Positions 15,879-24,793 of a DNA stretch of 64,000 bases are shown one piece after another. Both the position numbers and the translations under genes were made by a program. The notes beneath the pieces are model-generated. The model did not search any database and was not told the DNA's origin. It was given only the letters and a program-made list of their open reading frames with translations. Numbering within the stretch: the first letter of the stretch is position 1; each line of letters starts with the position of its first letter. Origin of the DNA: UWMA-0277 sp965183885 (GTDB lineage Bacteria > Bacteroidota > Bacteroidia > Flavobacteriales > BACL11); contig OZ238992.1 of the NCBI GenBank assembly GCA_965183885.1, positions 1,240,001 through 1,304,000 of the forward strand, written 5' to 3'.

Positions 15879-17144
15879 TTAACCTTTATAATTAAGCCAT
15901 TTCCAGAGCTCTTTATAAGTTGTTTTTTTACCATACATTAATATTCCTGTTCGGTATATTTTTCCAGCAAACCAAGTACTGGTTATAAATGACCCAATTA
16001 AAATAAGTATAGAAAGGGCAAGTTCCCAAGTAGGAACCCCAAAAGGCAGGCGCACCATCATTATTATTGGAGATGTAAAAGGAATTATACTCATCCAGAA
16101 AGCTAAAGAGCCTTCAGGATTTTCCATTATTGGTTGTATTAAAACAAAGGAGAGAATTAAGGGGATAGTTATTGGTAATAGGAATTGCTGGGTGTCAGCT
16201 TCTGCATCTACAGCCGATCCTATTGCAGCAAATAAAGAACTATACATTAAATAACCTCCTAGGAAGTAAAATATGAAAGAAAGTAGAATTTGTAAAATAT
16301 TAATACCTCCAATTAACTTGTTTATTTCAAGGAGTATTTGAGACTGTTGCTCAGGATTAATCTCAGAAGCAATACTTATAGGGTCCATTAAAATAAACTC
16401 AGCAATAGTAGCAATTACAAAAGTAAGTAGTATCCAAAGTATGAATTGAGTAAGCCCAACTAAAGCAATACCCAATATTTTACCCATCATTAATTGAAAT
16501 GGTTTTACAGAAGAAATAATTACTTCTACAATTCTGTTTGTTTTTTCTTCAATTACACCACGCATTACCATAGTCCCGTACATGAAAATAAAGATATAAA
16601 TAAGCATTCCACTTATAAACCCAATCCCCATGCTTGCTTCAGCTTTAGAATTACTGGTATTTCCATCATCACCAATTATTTTAGTTTCTATTGCAACTGT
16701 AGTTTTTGCATCTTCAAGTAATTGTAAGTTTATTCCCAGCTCACTTAACTTTTGATGTTCAATAATCTTCTCTATTTGTTGTTCTATTGCATTGCTAACA
16801 CTTAAGCTAATTTGTTGGCTAGAGTACAGCGTGAAATCATTGTCTTCAATTTGCAGAAGAGCATAATAAGAGCTCTTATTAAAATCTTCTTTTAAGAGTT
16901 CTGCTTCATTATGAGTAATGCTATTAAAATGTAAATAGTCAGTGTCTTGTAGTTTATTTTTAAAGTCGCTATTACTTTCAGTTACAGCAATAGTTCTTAA
17001 TTCTTGGCTCTCATTTGCTAAGTAAGTAGGGACTATCATTAAAGCAGCCATAAGTAAAGGTCCTAAAATTGTCATTACAATAAAGGACTTCTTGCGTACT
17101 CTTACCAGGTATTCCCTCTTTATGATGAGCCAAATTTTATCCAT
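15879..17144 (-). CDS. ABC-2 type transporter permease (NatB-like)
   Basis: 421 residues. A first membrane helix near residue 25-45 is followed by a large extracytoplasmic loop (about 50-170) and then five or six helices, the topology of NatB/YhaP-type ABC-2 permeases. The segment GTMVMRGVIEEKTNRIVEVIISSVKPFQLMMGKILGI is the conserved coupling region. Its start overlaps the end of the ATPase gene by 8 bases, so it is the partner of the NatA-like protein. NatAB proteins export Na+ in Bacillus, but related pairs have other substrates, so the cargo is not known here. Confidence 0.9.
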   Translation of the reverse strand: MDKIWLIIKREYLVRVRKKSFIVMTILGPLLMAALMIVPTYLANESQELRTIAVTESNSDFKNKLQDTDYLHFNSITHNEAELLKEDFNKSSYYALLQIEDNDFTLYSSQQISLSVSNAIEQQIEKIIEHQKLSELGINLQLLEDAKTTVAIETKIIGDDGNTSNSKAEASMGIGFISGMLIYIFIFMYGTMVMRGVIEEKTNRIVEVIISSVKPFQLMMGKILGIALVGLTQFILWILLTFVIATIAEFILMDPISIASEINPEQQSQILLEINKLIGGINILQILLSFIFYFLGGYLMYSSLFAAIGSAVDAEADTQQFLLPITIPLILSFVLIQPIMENPEGSLAFWMSIIPFTSPIIMMVRLPFGVPTWELALSILILIGSFITSTWFAGKIYRTGILMYGKKTTYKELWKWLNYKG

Positions 17145-18033
17145 TTTGTACTGCTTTTATAAAGATATCTTCCATACTAGGTATTTCCTTTTGAAAGGAG
17201 ATAAGCTCAGTATTTTCCATAATATATTGTAGGGCCTCTTTTTGACTTTTATTTTCTTTCAATAGTATATGATAGCTATTAATAGCTTGCTTTAGGATTG
17301 AGAAATAAGGATTTTCGTTAAGTGTTCCTGTTTCAAGCGTAACTTTAAAAGTATTATTGGTAAATTGTTTTTTAACCTCTTCAATAGGGCCTTCTAAAAT
17401 AGTTTGTGATTTATTAATAAGAGCAATGTAATCACAGATTTCCTCAACAGATTCCATTCTATGTGTAGAGAAGATAATACTAGTTCCTTTCTTACTAAGA
17501 GCAACAATTTCTTTACGAATAATAGCAGCATTTATAGGATCAAAACCACTAAAGGGCTCATCGAAAATTAGCAGCTTTGGTTCATGTATTACCGTAACTA
17601 CAAATTGAATTTTTTGAGCCATACCCTTGCTAAGCTCTTCTACCTTTTTATGCCACCAATCTAAGATGTCAAGTTTAGTGAACCAGTATTTTAGTTTTTC
17701 TAGGGCCTCTATATAGCTCATACCTTTAAGTTGCGCTAAATAAAGAGCCTGTTCACCTACTTTCATTTTTTTATACAAGCCTCTTTCTTCAGGAAGGTAG
17801 CCAATTTCAGCAATATGCTTCTTTTGTAAAGTTTCACCATTAAAGATAAGGCTACCACTATCAGGAGCAGTAATCTGATTAATGATGCGCATTAGGGTAG
17901 TTTTTCCTGCTCCATTAGGACCTAACAGTCCGTAAATACTTCCTTTAGGTACAGCTATGTTTACCTTATTTAAAGCAAGATGATTTCCATATTGTTTAAT
18001 TACATCTTTTGCTATGAAAATTGAATCTTGCAT
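17137..18033 (-). CDS. ABC transporter ATP-binding protein (NatA-like)
   Basis: 298 residues from ATG 18033. Nucleotide-binding domain with Walker A GPNGAGKTT, Q-loop in EIGYLPEERGLYKKM, signature LSKGMAQK (a degenerate LSGGQ), Walker B LLIFDEPFSGFDP and switch His in FSTHRMESVEE. The C-terminal DUF4162-like extension (about 215-298) is typical of NatA-type export ATPases. A TTG at 18042 is the upstream-most possible start, but the ATG at 18033, one base after the dnaJ stop, is preferred. Downstream is its permease. Transcription probably continues from grpE-dnaJ. Confidence 0.93.
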   Translation of the reverse strand: MQDSIFIAKDVIKQYGNHLALNKVNIAVPKGSIYGLLGPNGAGKTTLMRIINQITAPDSGSLIFNGETLQKKHIAEIGYLPEERGLYKKMKVGEQALYLAQLKGMSYIEALEKLKYWFTKLDILDWWHKKVEELSKGMAQKIQFVVTVIHEPKLLIFDEPFSGFDPINAAIIRKEIVALSKKGTSIIFSTHRMESVEEICDYIALINKSQTILEGPIEEVKKQFTNNTFKVTLETGTLNENPYFSILKQAINSYHILLKENKSQKEALQYIMENTELISFQKEIPSMEDIFIKAVQNG

Positions 18034-18034
18034 T

Positions 18035-19156
18035 TTATCCAAACATTTCTTTTACTCTATCAAAAAAGGATTTGTCCTGTTTTCCAGGGTTAGGGGTAAA
18101 GGTGTCTGATTTTCTGCAATTCTCAAAGAACTTTTTTTCTTCTTTTGCTAAGTTTTGCGGAGTCCATACGTTAATATGTATCAATAAGTCTCCTTTTCCA
18201 TATCCATTTACTGAAGGTAATCCTTTCCCTTTTAAACGTAATATTTTTCCAGACTGTATACCTTCTTCTAGTTTTATTTTTACTTTACCTGTTACGGTAG
18301 GAATCTCAGTAGTTGTACCTAGAGCTGCATCAGCAAAACTAATGTAGTGGTCAAAATGTAAATTTTTCCCATCTCTAATTAGTTTTTCATGCTCTTCTAC
18401 TTGTATAAGTACAATTAAATCCCCATTAATTCCATCGAATGGAGCAGCATTACCTTTTCCACTAACTTTTAATTGCATTCCATCTTCAACTCCTGGAGGA
18501 ATAGTGATTTTTACAGTTTCTTCTTCTTTAAGCATACCATTAGCATCAGTTCCTGCTGGACGCTTATCTATACTTTTTCCATTACCATTACAGCTTGGGC
18601 AAGGACTTGAAGTTTGCATTTGTCCTAAAATAGTATTACTAATTCTGGTAACTTGTCCTGTTCCATGGCAGGTGTTACAACTTGTATAAGTAACGCCATC
18701 AGCATTTACTAATCGGCTTACTTTTATTTTTTTATCAACTCCCTCAGCTACTTCTTTTAGGTTTAAAGTTAGCCTGATTCTTAGGTTAGTTCCTTTTACA
18801 ACTCTTCGGCCTCTGCCACCACCGCCAAAGCCACCAAAACCACCACCGCCACCACCAAAGATGTCGCCAAATTGACTGAATATATCATCCATATTCATTC
18901 CTCCGCCACCAAAACCACCACCTGCTGCTCCACCCATTCCTGCGTGTCCATACTGGTCGTATCTTTGTTTTTTCTCTGCAGAACTTAAGACTTCATATGC
19001 TTCAGCAGCTTCTTTAAATTTATCTTCAGCAGCCTTGTTGTCAGGGTTCTTGTCAGGATGATATTTTACCGCAAGTTTACGGTAAGCTTTTTTTATTTCT
19101 TTAGCGTCAGCACTTTTACTGACTCCTAATACTTCGTAATAATCTCTTTTTGACAT
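18035..19156 (-). CDS. dnaJ: Chaperone DnaJ
   Basis: 373 residues: J domain (1-70) with HPD in KYHPDKN, Gly/Phe-rich linker (about 75-120), then substrate-binding domains. The cysteine-rich domain has only two of the four usual CxxCxGxG motifs (CNTCHGTG and CPSCNGNG), so just one zinc site. I recall the same reduction in other flavobacterial DnaJ proteins. DnaJ delivers substrates to DnaK and stimulates its ATPase. It lies 8 bases after grpE and upstream of the natAB-like pair; dnaK is not in the window. Confidence 0.96.
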   Translation of the reverse strand: MSKRDYYEVLGVSKSADAKEIKKAYRKLAVKYHPDKNPDNKAAEDKFKEAAEAYEVLSSAEKKQRYDQYGHAGMGGAAGGGFGGGGMNMDDIFSQFGDIFGGGGGGFGGFGGGGRGRRVVKGTNLRIRLTLNLKEVAEGVDKKIKVSRLVNADGVTYTSCNTCHGTGQVTRISNTILGQMQTSSPCPSCNGNGKSIDKRPAGTDANGMLKEEETVKITIPPGVEDGMQLKVSGKGNAAPFDGINGDLIVLIQVEEHEKLIRDGKNLHFDHYISFADAALGTTTEIPTVTGKVKIKLEEGIQSGKILRLKGKGLPSVNGYGKGDLLIHINVWTPQNLAKEEKKFFENCRKSDTFTPNPGKQDKSFFDRVKEMFG

Positions 19157-19164
19157 ATCTATTA

Positions 19165-19716
19165 TTAATTTCCTACAACTACTTTAGCATAGCGCAATAC
19201 TTTGCTTCCAAGTAAATACCCTTTTTCAATTACATCAATTATTTTTCCTTTTTGAGCATCAGTAGGAGCAGGAATATTTGTTATTGCCTCATGAAAATCA
19301 GTATCTAATACAGAATTGATTGGGTCTTCCATTTCTTTTAGACCTTTCTTTTCTAATTCTGATTTCAGTTGATTGTAGATAAGAACAGGACCATCTTCAC
19401 TAGTGTAATTATTGGCTTTTATTGAACGTTCAAAATTATCCAAAATTGGCAGTAAAATGGTCATTATGTCTTTGTTGGCAGTAGTGAAAAGCTCAATCCT
19501 TTCTTTGGCATTTCTTTTTCTGAAGTTCTCAAATTCAGCAAAAAGACGTAAGTTTTTATCTTTTTCAGCTGCTAGTAGTTCTTCAGTAGTAGGTTCTGGT
19601 TTTACTTCCTCCTCTTTTGTTTCCTCGATTGGATTTGTTTCTTCAGTAGCATCTTTTACCTTGTTGTCAATTACATCTTCAGTAATTGTTTGTTGTTCTT
19701 GTTTCTTTTTACTCAT
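19165..19716 (-). CDS. grpE: GrpE nucleotide exchange factor
   Basis: 183 residues: a charged, disordered Glu-rich N-terminus (1-45), a long coiled coil starting around EKDKNLRLFAEFENFRKRNAKER, and a C-terminal beta-domain ending with the family pattern GYLLGSKVLRYAKVVVGN. GrpE releases ADP from DnaK. First gene of grpE-dnaJ-natA-natB on the minus strand. Upstream there is no good TAnnTTTG box; instead a sigma-54-like element lies at 19749-19764. CIRCE elements are absent. Confidence 0.96.
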   Translation of the reverse strand: MSKKKQEQQTITEDVIDNKVKDATEETNPIEETKEEEVKPEPTTEELLAAEKDKNLRLFAEFENFRKRNAKERIELFTTANKDIMTILLPILDNFERSIKANNYTSEDGPVLIYNQLKSELEKKGLKEMEDPINSVLDTDFHEAITNIPAPTDAQKGKIIDVIEKGYLLGSKVLRYAKVVVGN

Positions 19717-19748
19717 TGTATATTTGTTTTACACTTACTTATATGTAG

Positions 19749-19764
19749 TGCAAGTATTTTGCCA
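19749..19764 (-). promoter_or_regulatory. Sigma-54-like promoter upstream of grpE
   Basis: Minus-strand TGGCAAAATACTTGCA. It matches TGGCACnnnnnTTGCA at 10 of 11 fixed positions, with the required 10 bases between GG and GC. The predicted start would fall about 20 bases before the grpE ATG. An 11-bp palindrome GACAA-T-TTGTC lies just upstream (19778-19788). Confidence 0.45.
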
Positions 19765-19791
19765 TAAGGGTAAAATGGACAATTTGTCAGT

Positions 19792-20304
19792 TTATTTTTT
19801 TTGATCGTTTAAAAATCGGTGGAGTGCAGCTCCTTTAAGATTATAAGCAATAATAATTCCTTCGCCATTAATAAGCACATTACTGGGTATAGATTTAATC
19901 TCATATTTAGTAGATCCTTCCGATTTCCAGCCTCCTAAGTCTGACACATGATATTCCCAGAATAACTGATCGTTATTAATAGCCTTTACCCATGCTCCTT
20001 TGTTTTCATCTAGTGATAAACTAAAGATTTCAAATCCTTTTCCATTTTTAAATTTTGTATTATGAAATTTTCTAAATGCATCTACAATATTTGGGTTCTC
20101 TCTTCGACATGGTCCACACCAAGAAGCCCAGAAATCAATAAGTACTAACTTCCCTCTTAACTCAGATAGTTTCATTTTTTTACCTTCAGGGTTTTCATAA
20201 ACTAGCTCGGGAGCAATATCTCCAATTTTTAAGCCAATTTCTTGTGAAAAAGAGAATGAGGTAAATAGACAAATAAAAAGGGTGGTTAACAGTGATTTTT
20301 TCAT
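19792..20304 (-). CDS. TlpA-like periplasmic thioredoxin-fold protein
   Basis: 170 residues with an N-terminal signal peptide (about 1-20, ending FSFS/Q) and a thioredoxin fold with the redox motif WCGPC in FWASWCGPCRRE, typical of TlpA/ResA-like thiol-disulfide oxidoreductases. It begins 1 base after the murA stop and is the third gene of the DUF4290-murA-tlpA operon. TlpA/ResA proteins reduce cytochrome c or copper-protein Cys residues; the partner here is not evident. The conserved cis-Pro is in KSIPSNVLING. Confidence 0.9.
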   Translation of the reverse strand: MKKSLLTTLFICLFTSFSFSQEIGLKIGDIAPELVYENPEGKKMKLSELRGKLVLIDFWASWCGPCRRENPNIVDAFRKFHNTKFKNGKGFEIFSLSLDENKGAWVKAINNDQLFWEYHVSDLGGWKSEGSTKYEIKSIPSNVLINGEGIIIAYNLKGAALHRFLNDQKK

Positions 20305-20305
20305 A

Positions 20306-21610
20306 TTAGTTTATTCTAGTAATCTGTGCTCCAATAGCATTTAACCTTGTGTCAATATTTTGATATCCTCTATCAATTTGTTCCACGTTATGTATTGTGC
20401 TTTCTCCATCAGCTGCTAAAGCTGCTAAAAGTAGAGAAACCCCTGCTCTAATATCTGGAGAGGTCATTGTTGTTGCTTTAAATTGCATGTGGTCTTGCCC
20501 AATTACTGTTGCTCTGTGTGGGTCACATAGAATAATTTGAGCTCCCATATCAATAAGTTTATCTACAAAGAACAAACGAGATTCAAACATCTTTTGGTGT
20601 ATAAGTACACTTCCTTTTGCTTGTGAAGCAACTACTAAAATAATACTTAATAAATCAGGAGTAAATCCTGGCCATGGTGCATCTGATATTGTTAAAATTG
20701 ATCCGTCAATAAAAGACTGTATTTCGTAACTTTCTTGTGAAGGAATATAAATGTCATCTCCTCGGCGTTCCATTTTAATTCCTAGTTTAGCAAAGACTGA
20801 AGGGATTAAACCTAGCTCATCATAACATACATTTTTGATGGTGATTTCGGATTTTGTAATTGCAGCTAGTCCAATAAAAGAGCCTATTTCAATCATATCA
20901 GGTAATATTCTATGAGTACAAGCTCCTAAATATTCTACTCCTTCAATATGTAATAAGTTTGAGCCAACACCTGTAATTTTTGCGCCCATGCTATTAAGCA
21001 TCTTGCAAAGTTGCTGTAGGTAAGGTTCACAAGCAGCATTATAAATAGAAGTCTTTCCTTTTGCCATTACAGCAGTCATAATAATATTTGCAGTACCAGT
21101 AACTGAAGCTTCATCTAGTAGCATATCAGTCCCTTTTAGCTGCTCGGCAGTAACACGATAAAACTCTTCTTTGCTATCATATACAAAATCAGCTCCAAGC
21201 CTCTCAAAACCAATAAAGTGAGTGTCTAATCTTCTTCTTCCAATTTTATCCCCTCCTGGTCTTGGAATATATCCTTTTCCATAGCGTGCTAATAGCGGTC
21301 CAACTATCATTATTGAACCTCTTATTCTACTACTTTTTGCTTTATAATCTTCTGAAGAAAGGTAGTCGATATCAACATTAACAGCAGTAAAACTATAAGT
21401 AGATTCATCAATTTGTTTTACTTGTACATTTAGGTCGCGTAAAAGATCAATAAGAATATTTACATCACGGATATTGGGTACATTTTCCATTATTACCTCT
21501 TCAGGGGTAAGCAATACAGCACATAATACTTGTAGGGCTTCATTTTTAGCGCCTTGTGGGTGTAAATCTCCCTTTAACTTTATTCCTCCTTTAACTTTAA
21601 ATGTAGCCAT
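20306..21610 (-). CDS. murA: UDP-N-acetylglucosamine 1-carboxyvinyltransferase (MurA, Asp variant)
   Basis: 434 residues. Catalyses the first committed step of peptidoglycan synthesis, transfer of enolpyruvate from PEP to UDP-GlcNAc. The fold signatures are intact: KNEALQVLCAVLLT, PGGDKIGRRRLDTHFIGFE, and SPDIRAGVSLLLAALAADGES. The loop residue that is Cys115 in E. coli is Asp121 here (codon 21248-21250, GAT), the variant known to remain active but to lack the fosfomycin target. It starts on the base after the DUF4290 stop and is followed by the tlpA-like gene, so it is in the middle of an operon. Confidence 0.97.
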   Translation of the reverse strand: MATFKVKGGIKLKGDLHPQGAKNEALQVLCAVLLTPEEVIMENVPNIRDVNILIDLLRDLNVQVKQIDESTYSFTAVNVDIDYLSSEDYKAKSSRIRGSIMIVGPLLARYGKGYIPRPGGDKIGRRRLDTHFIGFERLGADFVYDSKEEFYRVTAEQLKGTDMLLDEASVTGTANIIMTAVMAKGKTSIYNAACEPYLQQLCKMLNSMGAKITGVGSNLLHIEGVEYLGACTHRILPDMIEIGSFIGLAAITKSEITIKNVCYDELGLIPSVFAKLGIKMERRGDDIYIPSQESYEIQSFIDGSILTISDAPWPGFTPDLLSIILVVASQAKGSVLIHQKMFESRLFFVDKLIDMGAQIILCDPHRATVIGQDHMQFKATTMTSPDIRAGVSLLLAALAADGESTIHNVEQIDRGYQNIDTRLNAIGAQITRIN

Positions 21611-22234
21611 TTATCTAGGTTTTTTATAGTTTTTCTTGTAGTTCTTTTTCTTAGTATTTGTTGGTTTGTTGCTGTTTTTACCTCCTTGTCTAACTGATGC
21701 TGATCTGATAAATTCAAAATCATCAGCAAGGCTTAGTTGATTGTTAGATAACTGTTTAAGGTGCAGCTTTATTATGTTGTTATCAACAGAACTTTCATTA
21801 AAAAGGATATATGATTTTTTCATTTGGTTAGCAATCATCCCAGTCATTATTTCTCTTTCGCTACCTTCCATTTTAAGAGCTGTAGCAATCATGTTAGGGA
21901 TAGTATTTCCGTAATATGAGAAACGAATTTTATTTTTAGGATAAGTCATAGGTTCAGGCTTTTCCTCAAGCTTAGCAATTTCTGGTTTTGGGTATGGTGA
22001 TTTAATATCTAAGCTAAAATCAGACATAATATGTAAATGATCCCAGAGCTTGTGTGTAAACTCCTTTACATCTCTTAAGTGAGGATTCATTTGTCCCATA
22101 AAAGCAATAATAGCATCAACACATCTTTGCTGTTCTTCTTTGTCTTCTATTGTTGTTGCATGGGCAATCATCTTTTGTACATGTCTTCCGTACTCAGGTA
22201 TTATAAGATGATCTCTTTCTGTATTATATTCCAT
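21611..22234 (-). CDS. DUF4290-domain protein
   Basis: 207 residues, cytoplasmic, with YNTERDHLIIPEYGRHVQKM at the N-terminus and a helical core, ending in a basic tail rich in Lys/Asn (KKNYKKNYKKPR). This is the DUF4290 family, conserved in Bacteroidota and typically encoded beside murA, as here; function unknown. The basic tail suggests nucleic acid or ribosome contact, which is inference. First gene of a three-gene operon, with its own -7 box. Confidence 0.88.
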   Translation of the reverse strand: MEYNTERDHLIIPEYGRHVQKMIAHATTIEDKEEQQRCVDAIIAFMGQMNPHLRDVKEFTHKLWDHLHIMSDFSLDIKSPYPKPEIAKLEEKPEPMTYPKNKIRFSYYGNTIPNMIATALKMEGSEREIMTGMIANQMKKSYILFNESSVDNNIIKLHLKQLSNNQLSLADDFEFIRSASVRQGGKNSNKPTNTKKKNYKKNYKKPR

Positions 22235-22250
22235 AAAAATTGTTTGCTTA

Positions 22251-22258
22251 CAAAAGTA
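22251..22258 (-). promoter_or_regulatory. -7 element for the DUF4290-murA-tlpA operon
   Basis: Minus-strand TACTTTTG (perfect TAnnTTTG) 16 bases before the ATG; no clear -33 at the expected spacing. Confidence 0.5.
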
Positions 22259-22373
22259 GTAAATTAGATGTTAGATATAAGTATTTGAACATTAGATTTT
22301 AGAATATTAATGGAACAGGATAAGCTATTTGCTATATGTTCTTTATAAAAGCTACTACAAAAAATGAGTTTAA

Positions 22374-22407
22374 TAAAAAAAGCCTACCAATTTGGTAGGC
22401 TTTTTTT
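22374..22407 (-). terminator. Terminator after the thiamine-type TonB receptor gene
   Basis: GCCTACCAA and TTGGTAGGC around one central base, with A-run and T-run flanks (a bidirectional shape). It lies about 30 bases downstream of the minus-strand receptor stop at 22429. Confidence 0.88.
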
Positions 22408-22428
22408 AATGCTTATAGCAGCTTATTA

Positions 22429-24633
22429 TTAAAATCCTAATGTAAGACCTAATAAATAGTTTCGTGTAGCTTGAGGGAAATATCCTGCCATATTATATCC
22501 TTTTTCACTATCCTTAGTTACATAGGGGTCACTACTTCTTGGGTCCCAACCGTCAGAAGTAAAGCGGTATACCCAAGCATTACTTATATACTCGTTATTT
22601 AAGAGGTTATTTATTTGTAGGCTTAGTTTTGCAGTGGTAAATACTTTGCTTTTCCACTCATAGCTCAGACGTAAGTTATTGATTAAATAGTCATTTAGCA
22701 TTCTGTCTGCAGACTCACTATTGTCAATATATTGTTCGCTTACATACTTGCTAATTAAATCAATATTGATGTTTTTATTCACCTTATAGTTAAATTGTGA
22801 AGCCCAAATAATATCTGGAGAAAATGCAATATTTACATTTTCATAAGTAATTTCTTTAGCTACTCCAGTATCCCAATTGTCAATATCTGCTACAAAAGGA
22901 GAAACTATTTTGTTTTCGCTTAAAGTCATATTTGCAGCCCAAGATAATTTGTTGGTTGGCTTAATGCTACCTTCTAATTCAATTCCTTTTCGGTAAGAGT
23001 CTTTAACGTTAACATGCGTTATAGCTCCAACATCATTTATTTCTCCAGTAAGTACAAGTTGATTGTTGTATTTCATTAAGTAGATATTGGCATTAAATTT
23101 AATCATGTCTCCGTTGTATTTATACCCAATCTCAGTGTCATAAAGTGTTTCATGTAAAGGACGAGATTTTGGAGTGCTCTCAACATAGTCGCTTCTTCCT
23201 GGCTCTTTATTGGCAACGGCAAAAGATGCGTATACTGATTGCTTTTGGTTTAAAGCATGAAAAACACCAAGCTTTGGATTAGAAAATCCTAAGGCAACTT
23301 CTTGGTTGTCAGAATCTCCATTATTATTTAAACCTACAAATTCATAGTTAATTCTTCTGTTTTGTAAGTCAATATAAATATTTGTAGCATCGTTAAAGTT
23401 GTAATTTGCCTTTACATAAAAACTCTGGTCAAACTTAGTCCCAATATTTCTGTAATATTCATGGTTTAATGCTCCATTACTAGCGTATTGTGCCCAGATT
23501 ATATTTCCATAATGCTGTCCACTATATCTGTTTCCTGCTCCTCCAATACTAAGGTCAACTGCTCCTATTTTATGATTAAGAGAGAAAGTTATTCCGCCAA
23601 AATCATTGTTTAACCATTTTCTTCTGATAAGATTGGTACTTGTTATAGTGTCACTCCCTAGATGAATATTATTTAAATTATAATCTACAAAATCTGCTCC
23701 TAGTTTTTCTTGTTCATAATAACCCTCACCATGTGTGTAATGTGCAGCAATATTAAAGTTAGTAATTGAGCTTACTTGTTTAGTGTAGTGCAGCTGGTAA
23801 TGTGTTTGACTGTAATTGTCAACTTCATTTTCATAACTGTAAGAGTTGTAAGTTCTGTTTGTGTCTAAATAGTTTAGTGGCACACCATTCCAGGCTTGGT
23901 AAGTGCGCTCATTTCCTGAGAAAACAATACCTTTTAATACAGAGTTAGCTCCAAAATAAGCTCCTTGTAGATATAAAGACTTTAAGTTAGATGTAGCTCT
24001 ATCAATATATCCATCAGATGATATGCGTGATAAACGACCATCAAAAGCAAATTTATTATTGATTAATCCAGTTCCAAATTCAATATTGTTTTTTAATGTA
24101 GCGTAGCTTCCAATACTATTATTACTAATAGTGTAGGCTTTCTTGTTTAATCCATCAGTTTTTAAGTTAACAGAAGCTCCAAAAGCTGAACCTCCATTGG
24201 TAGAAGTTCCAACTCCTCTTTGTATCTGTATGTCTTCAACTGAGGAAGAGAAATCAGGCATGTTTACCCACCATACATTTTGACTTTCAGAATCATTTAA
24301 TGGAATTCCATTTATGGTTACATTAATTCGTGTTGGGTCAGTTCCTCTTATTCGGAATCCCGTGTATCCAACTCCTGCTCCTGCGTCGGAAGAAGCAACT
24401 ACTGATGGTGTAAGCGAAATCATATAAGGTAAATCTTGCCCCAGATTTCCTTTTTCAATTTCTGATTTGCTAATGTTTGTAAAAGCAACAGGAGTTTTTT
24501 CATTAGCTCTAAGTGCATTTACATTTACTTCTTCCAGTACTTTTTGCATAGCAATAGTATCTGTTTTTTGCTGTGCAAAACCAATTAATGGAATTGTAAG
24601 CAAGGCAATTAAGCCACTTTTTTTGTTAAACAT
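22429..24633 (-). CDS. TonB-dependent outer-membrane receptor, probably for thiamine
   Basis: 734 residues: signal peptide (1-20), a TonB-box-like segment near residue 30, plug domain (about 45-165; VGYTGFRIRGTDPTRINVTINGIPLND and IQRGVGTSTNGGSAFGASVNL), then a 22-strand-type barrel ending YFPQATRNYLLGLTLGF with a terminal Phe. No carboxypeptidase-like N-domain. A TPP riboswitch precedes it, which points to uptake of thiamine or its phosphates, as known for TPP-regulated receptors in Bacteroidota. The transporter and kinase genes immediately upstream support a vitamin salvage role. Confidence 0.88.
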   Translation of the reverse strand: MFNKKSGLIALLTIPLIGFAQQKTDTIAMQKVLEEVNVNALRANEKTPVAFTNISKSEIEKGNLGQDLPYMISLTPSVVASSDAGAGVGYTGFRIRGTDPTRINVTINGIPLNDSESQNVWWVNMPDFSSSVEDIQIQRGVGTSTNGGSAFGASVNLKTDGLNKKAYTISNNSIGSYATLKNNIEFGTGLINNKFAFDGRLSRISSDGYIDRATSNLKSLYLQGAYFGANSVLKGIVFSGNERTYQAWNGVPLNYLDTNRTYNSYSYENEVDNYSQTHYQLHYTKQVSSITNFNIAAHYTHGEGYYEQEKLGADFVDYNLNNIHLGSDTITSTNLIRRKWLNNDFGGITFSLNHKIGAVDLSIGGAGNRYSGQHYGNIIWAQYASNGALNHEYYRNIGTKFDQSFYVKANYNFNDATNIYIDLQNRRINYEFVGLNNNGDSDNQEVALGFSNPKLGVFHALNQKQSVYASFAVANKEPGRSDYVESTPKSRPLHETLYDTEIGYKYNGDMIKFNANIYLMKYNNQLVLTGEINDVGAITHVNVKDSYRKGIELEGSIKPTNKLSWAANMTLSENKIVSPFVADIDNWDTGVAKEITYENVNIAFSPDIIWASQFNYKVNKNINIDLISKYVSEQYIDNSESADRMLNDYLINNLRLSYEWKSKVFTTAKLSLQINNLLNNEYISNAWVYRFTSDGWDPRSSDPYVTKDSEKGYNMAGYFPQATRNYLLGLTLGF

Positions 24634-24656
24634 TTTTTATTTTTTTAGTTAACATT

Positions 24657-24682
24657 ACACACATAATGGGGTTAATGCGTGT
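24657..24682 (-). promoter_or_regulatory. Hairpin between the TPP aptamer and the receptor start
   Basis: On the minus strand, ACACGCAT and ATGTGTGT can form an 8-bp stem (one G-U pair) around 10 bases that include CCCC. No U-run follows, so it is not an intrinsic terminator. It is a candidate expression platform or attenuator hairpin. Confidence 0.3.
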
Positions 24683-24697
24683 TTATTTAATGAAAAC

Positions 24698-24770
24698 TCA
24701 TTTTCCTATGATGAATTACCACCTCAGGTTCAATGGGTATGATCTCAGCCTTGCGGCACCCCTTTTAAGA
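24698..24770 (-). promoter_or_regulatory. TPP (THI-box) riboswitch
   Basis: On the minus strand the conserved aptamer signatures appear in order: GGGGTGCC (24755-24762), GGCTGAGA (24743-24750), then ACCC, TGAACCTGA and a GGTAAT-containing arm. The P1 stem is weak as I can draw it. It lies about 65 bases upstream of the TonB receptor ATG and senses thiamine pyrophosphate to repress expression in known examples. It does not precede pnuC/pnuT or the kinase, which have their own promoter. Confidence 0.9.
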
Positions 24771-24793
24771 CGTCGCAAAATTAGAAATAGATT

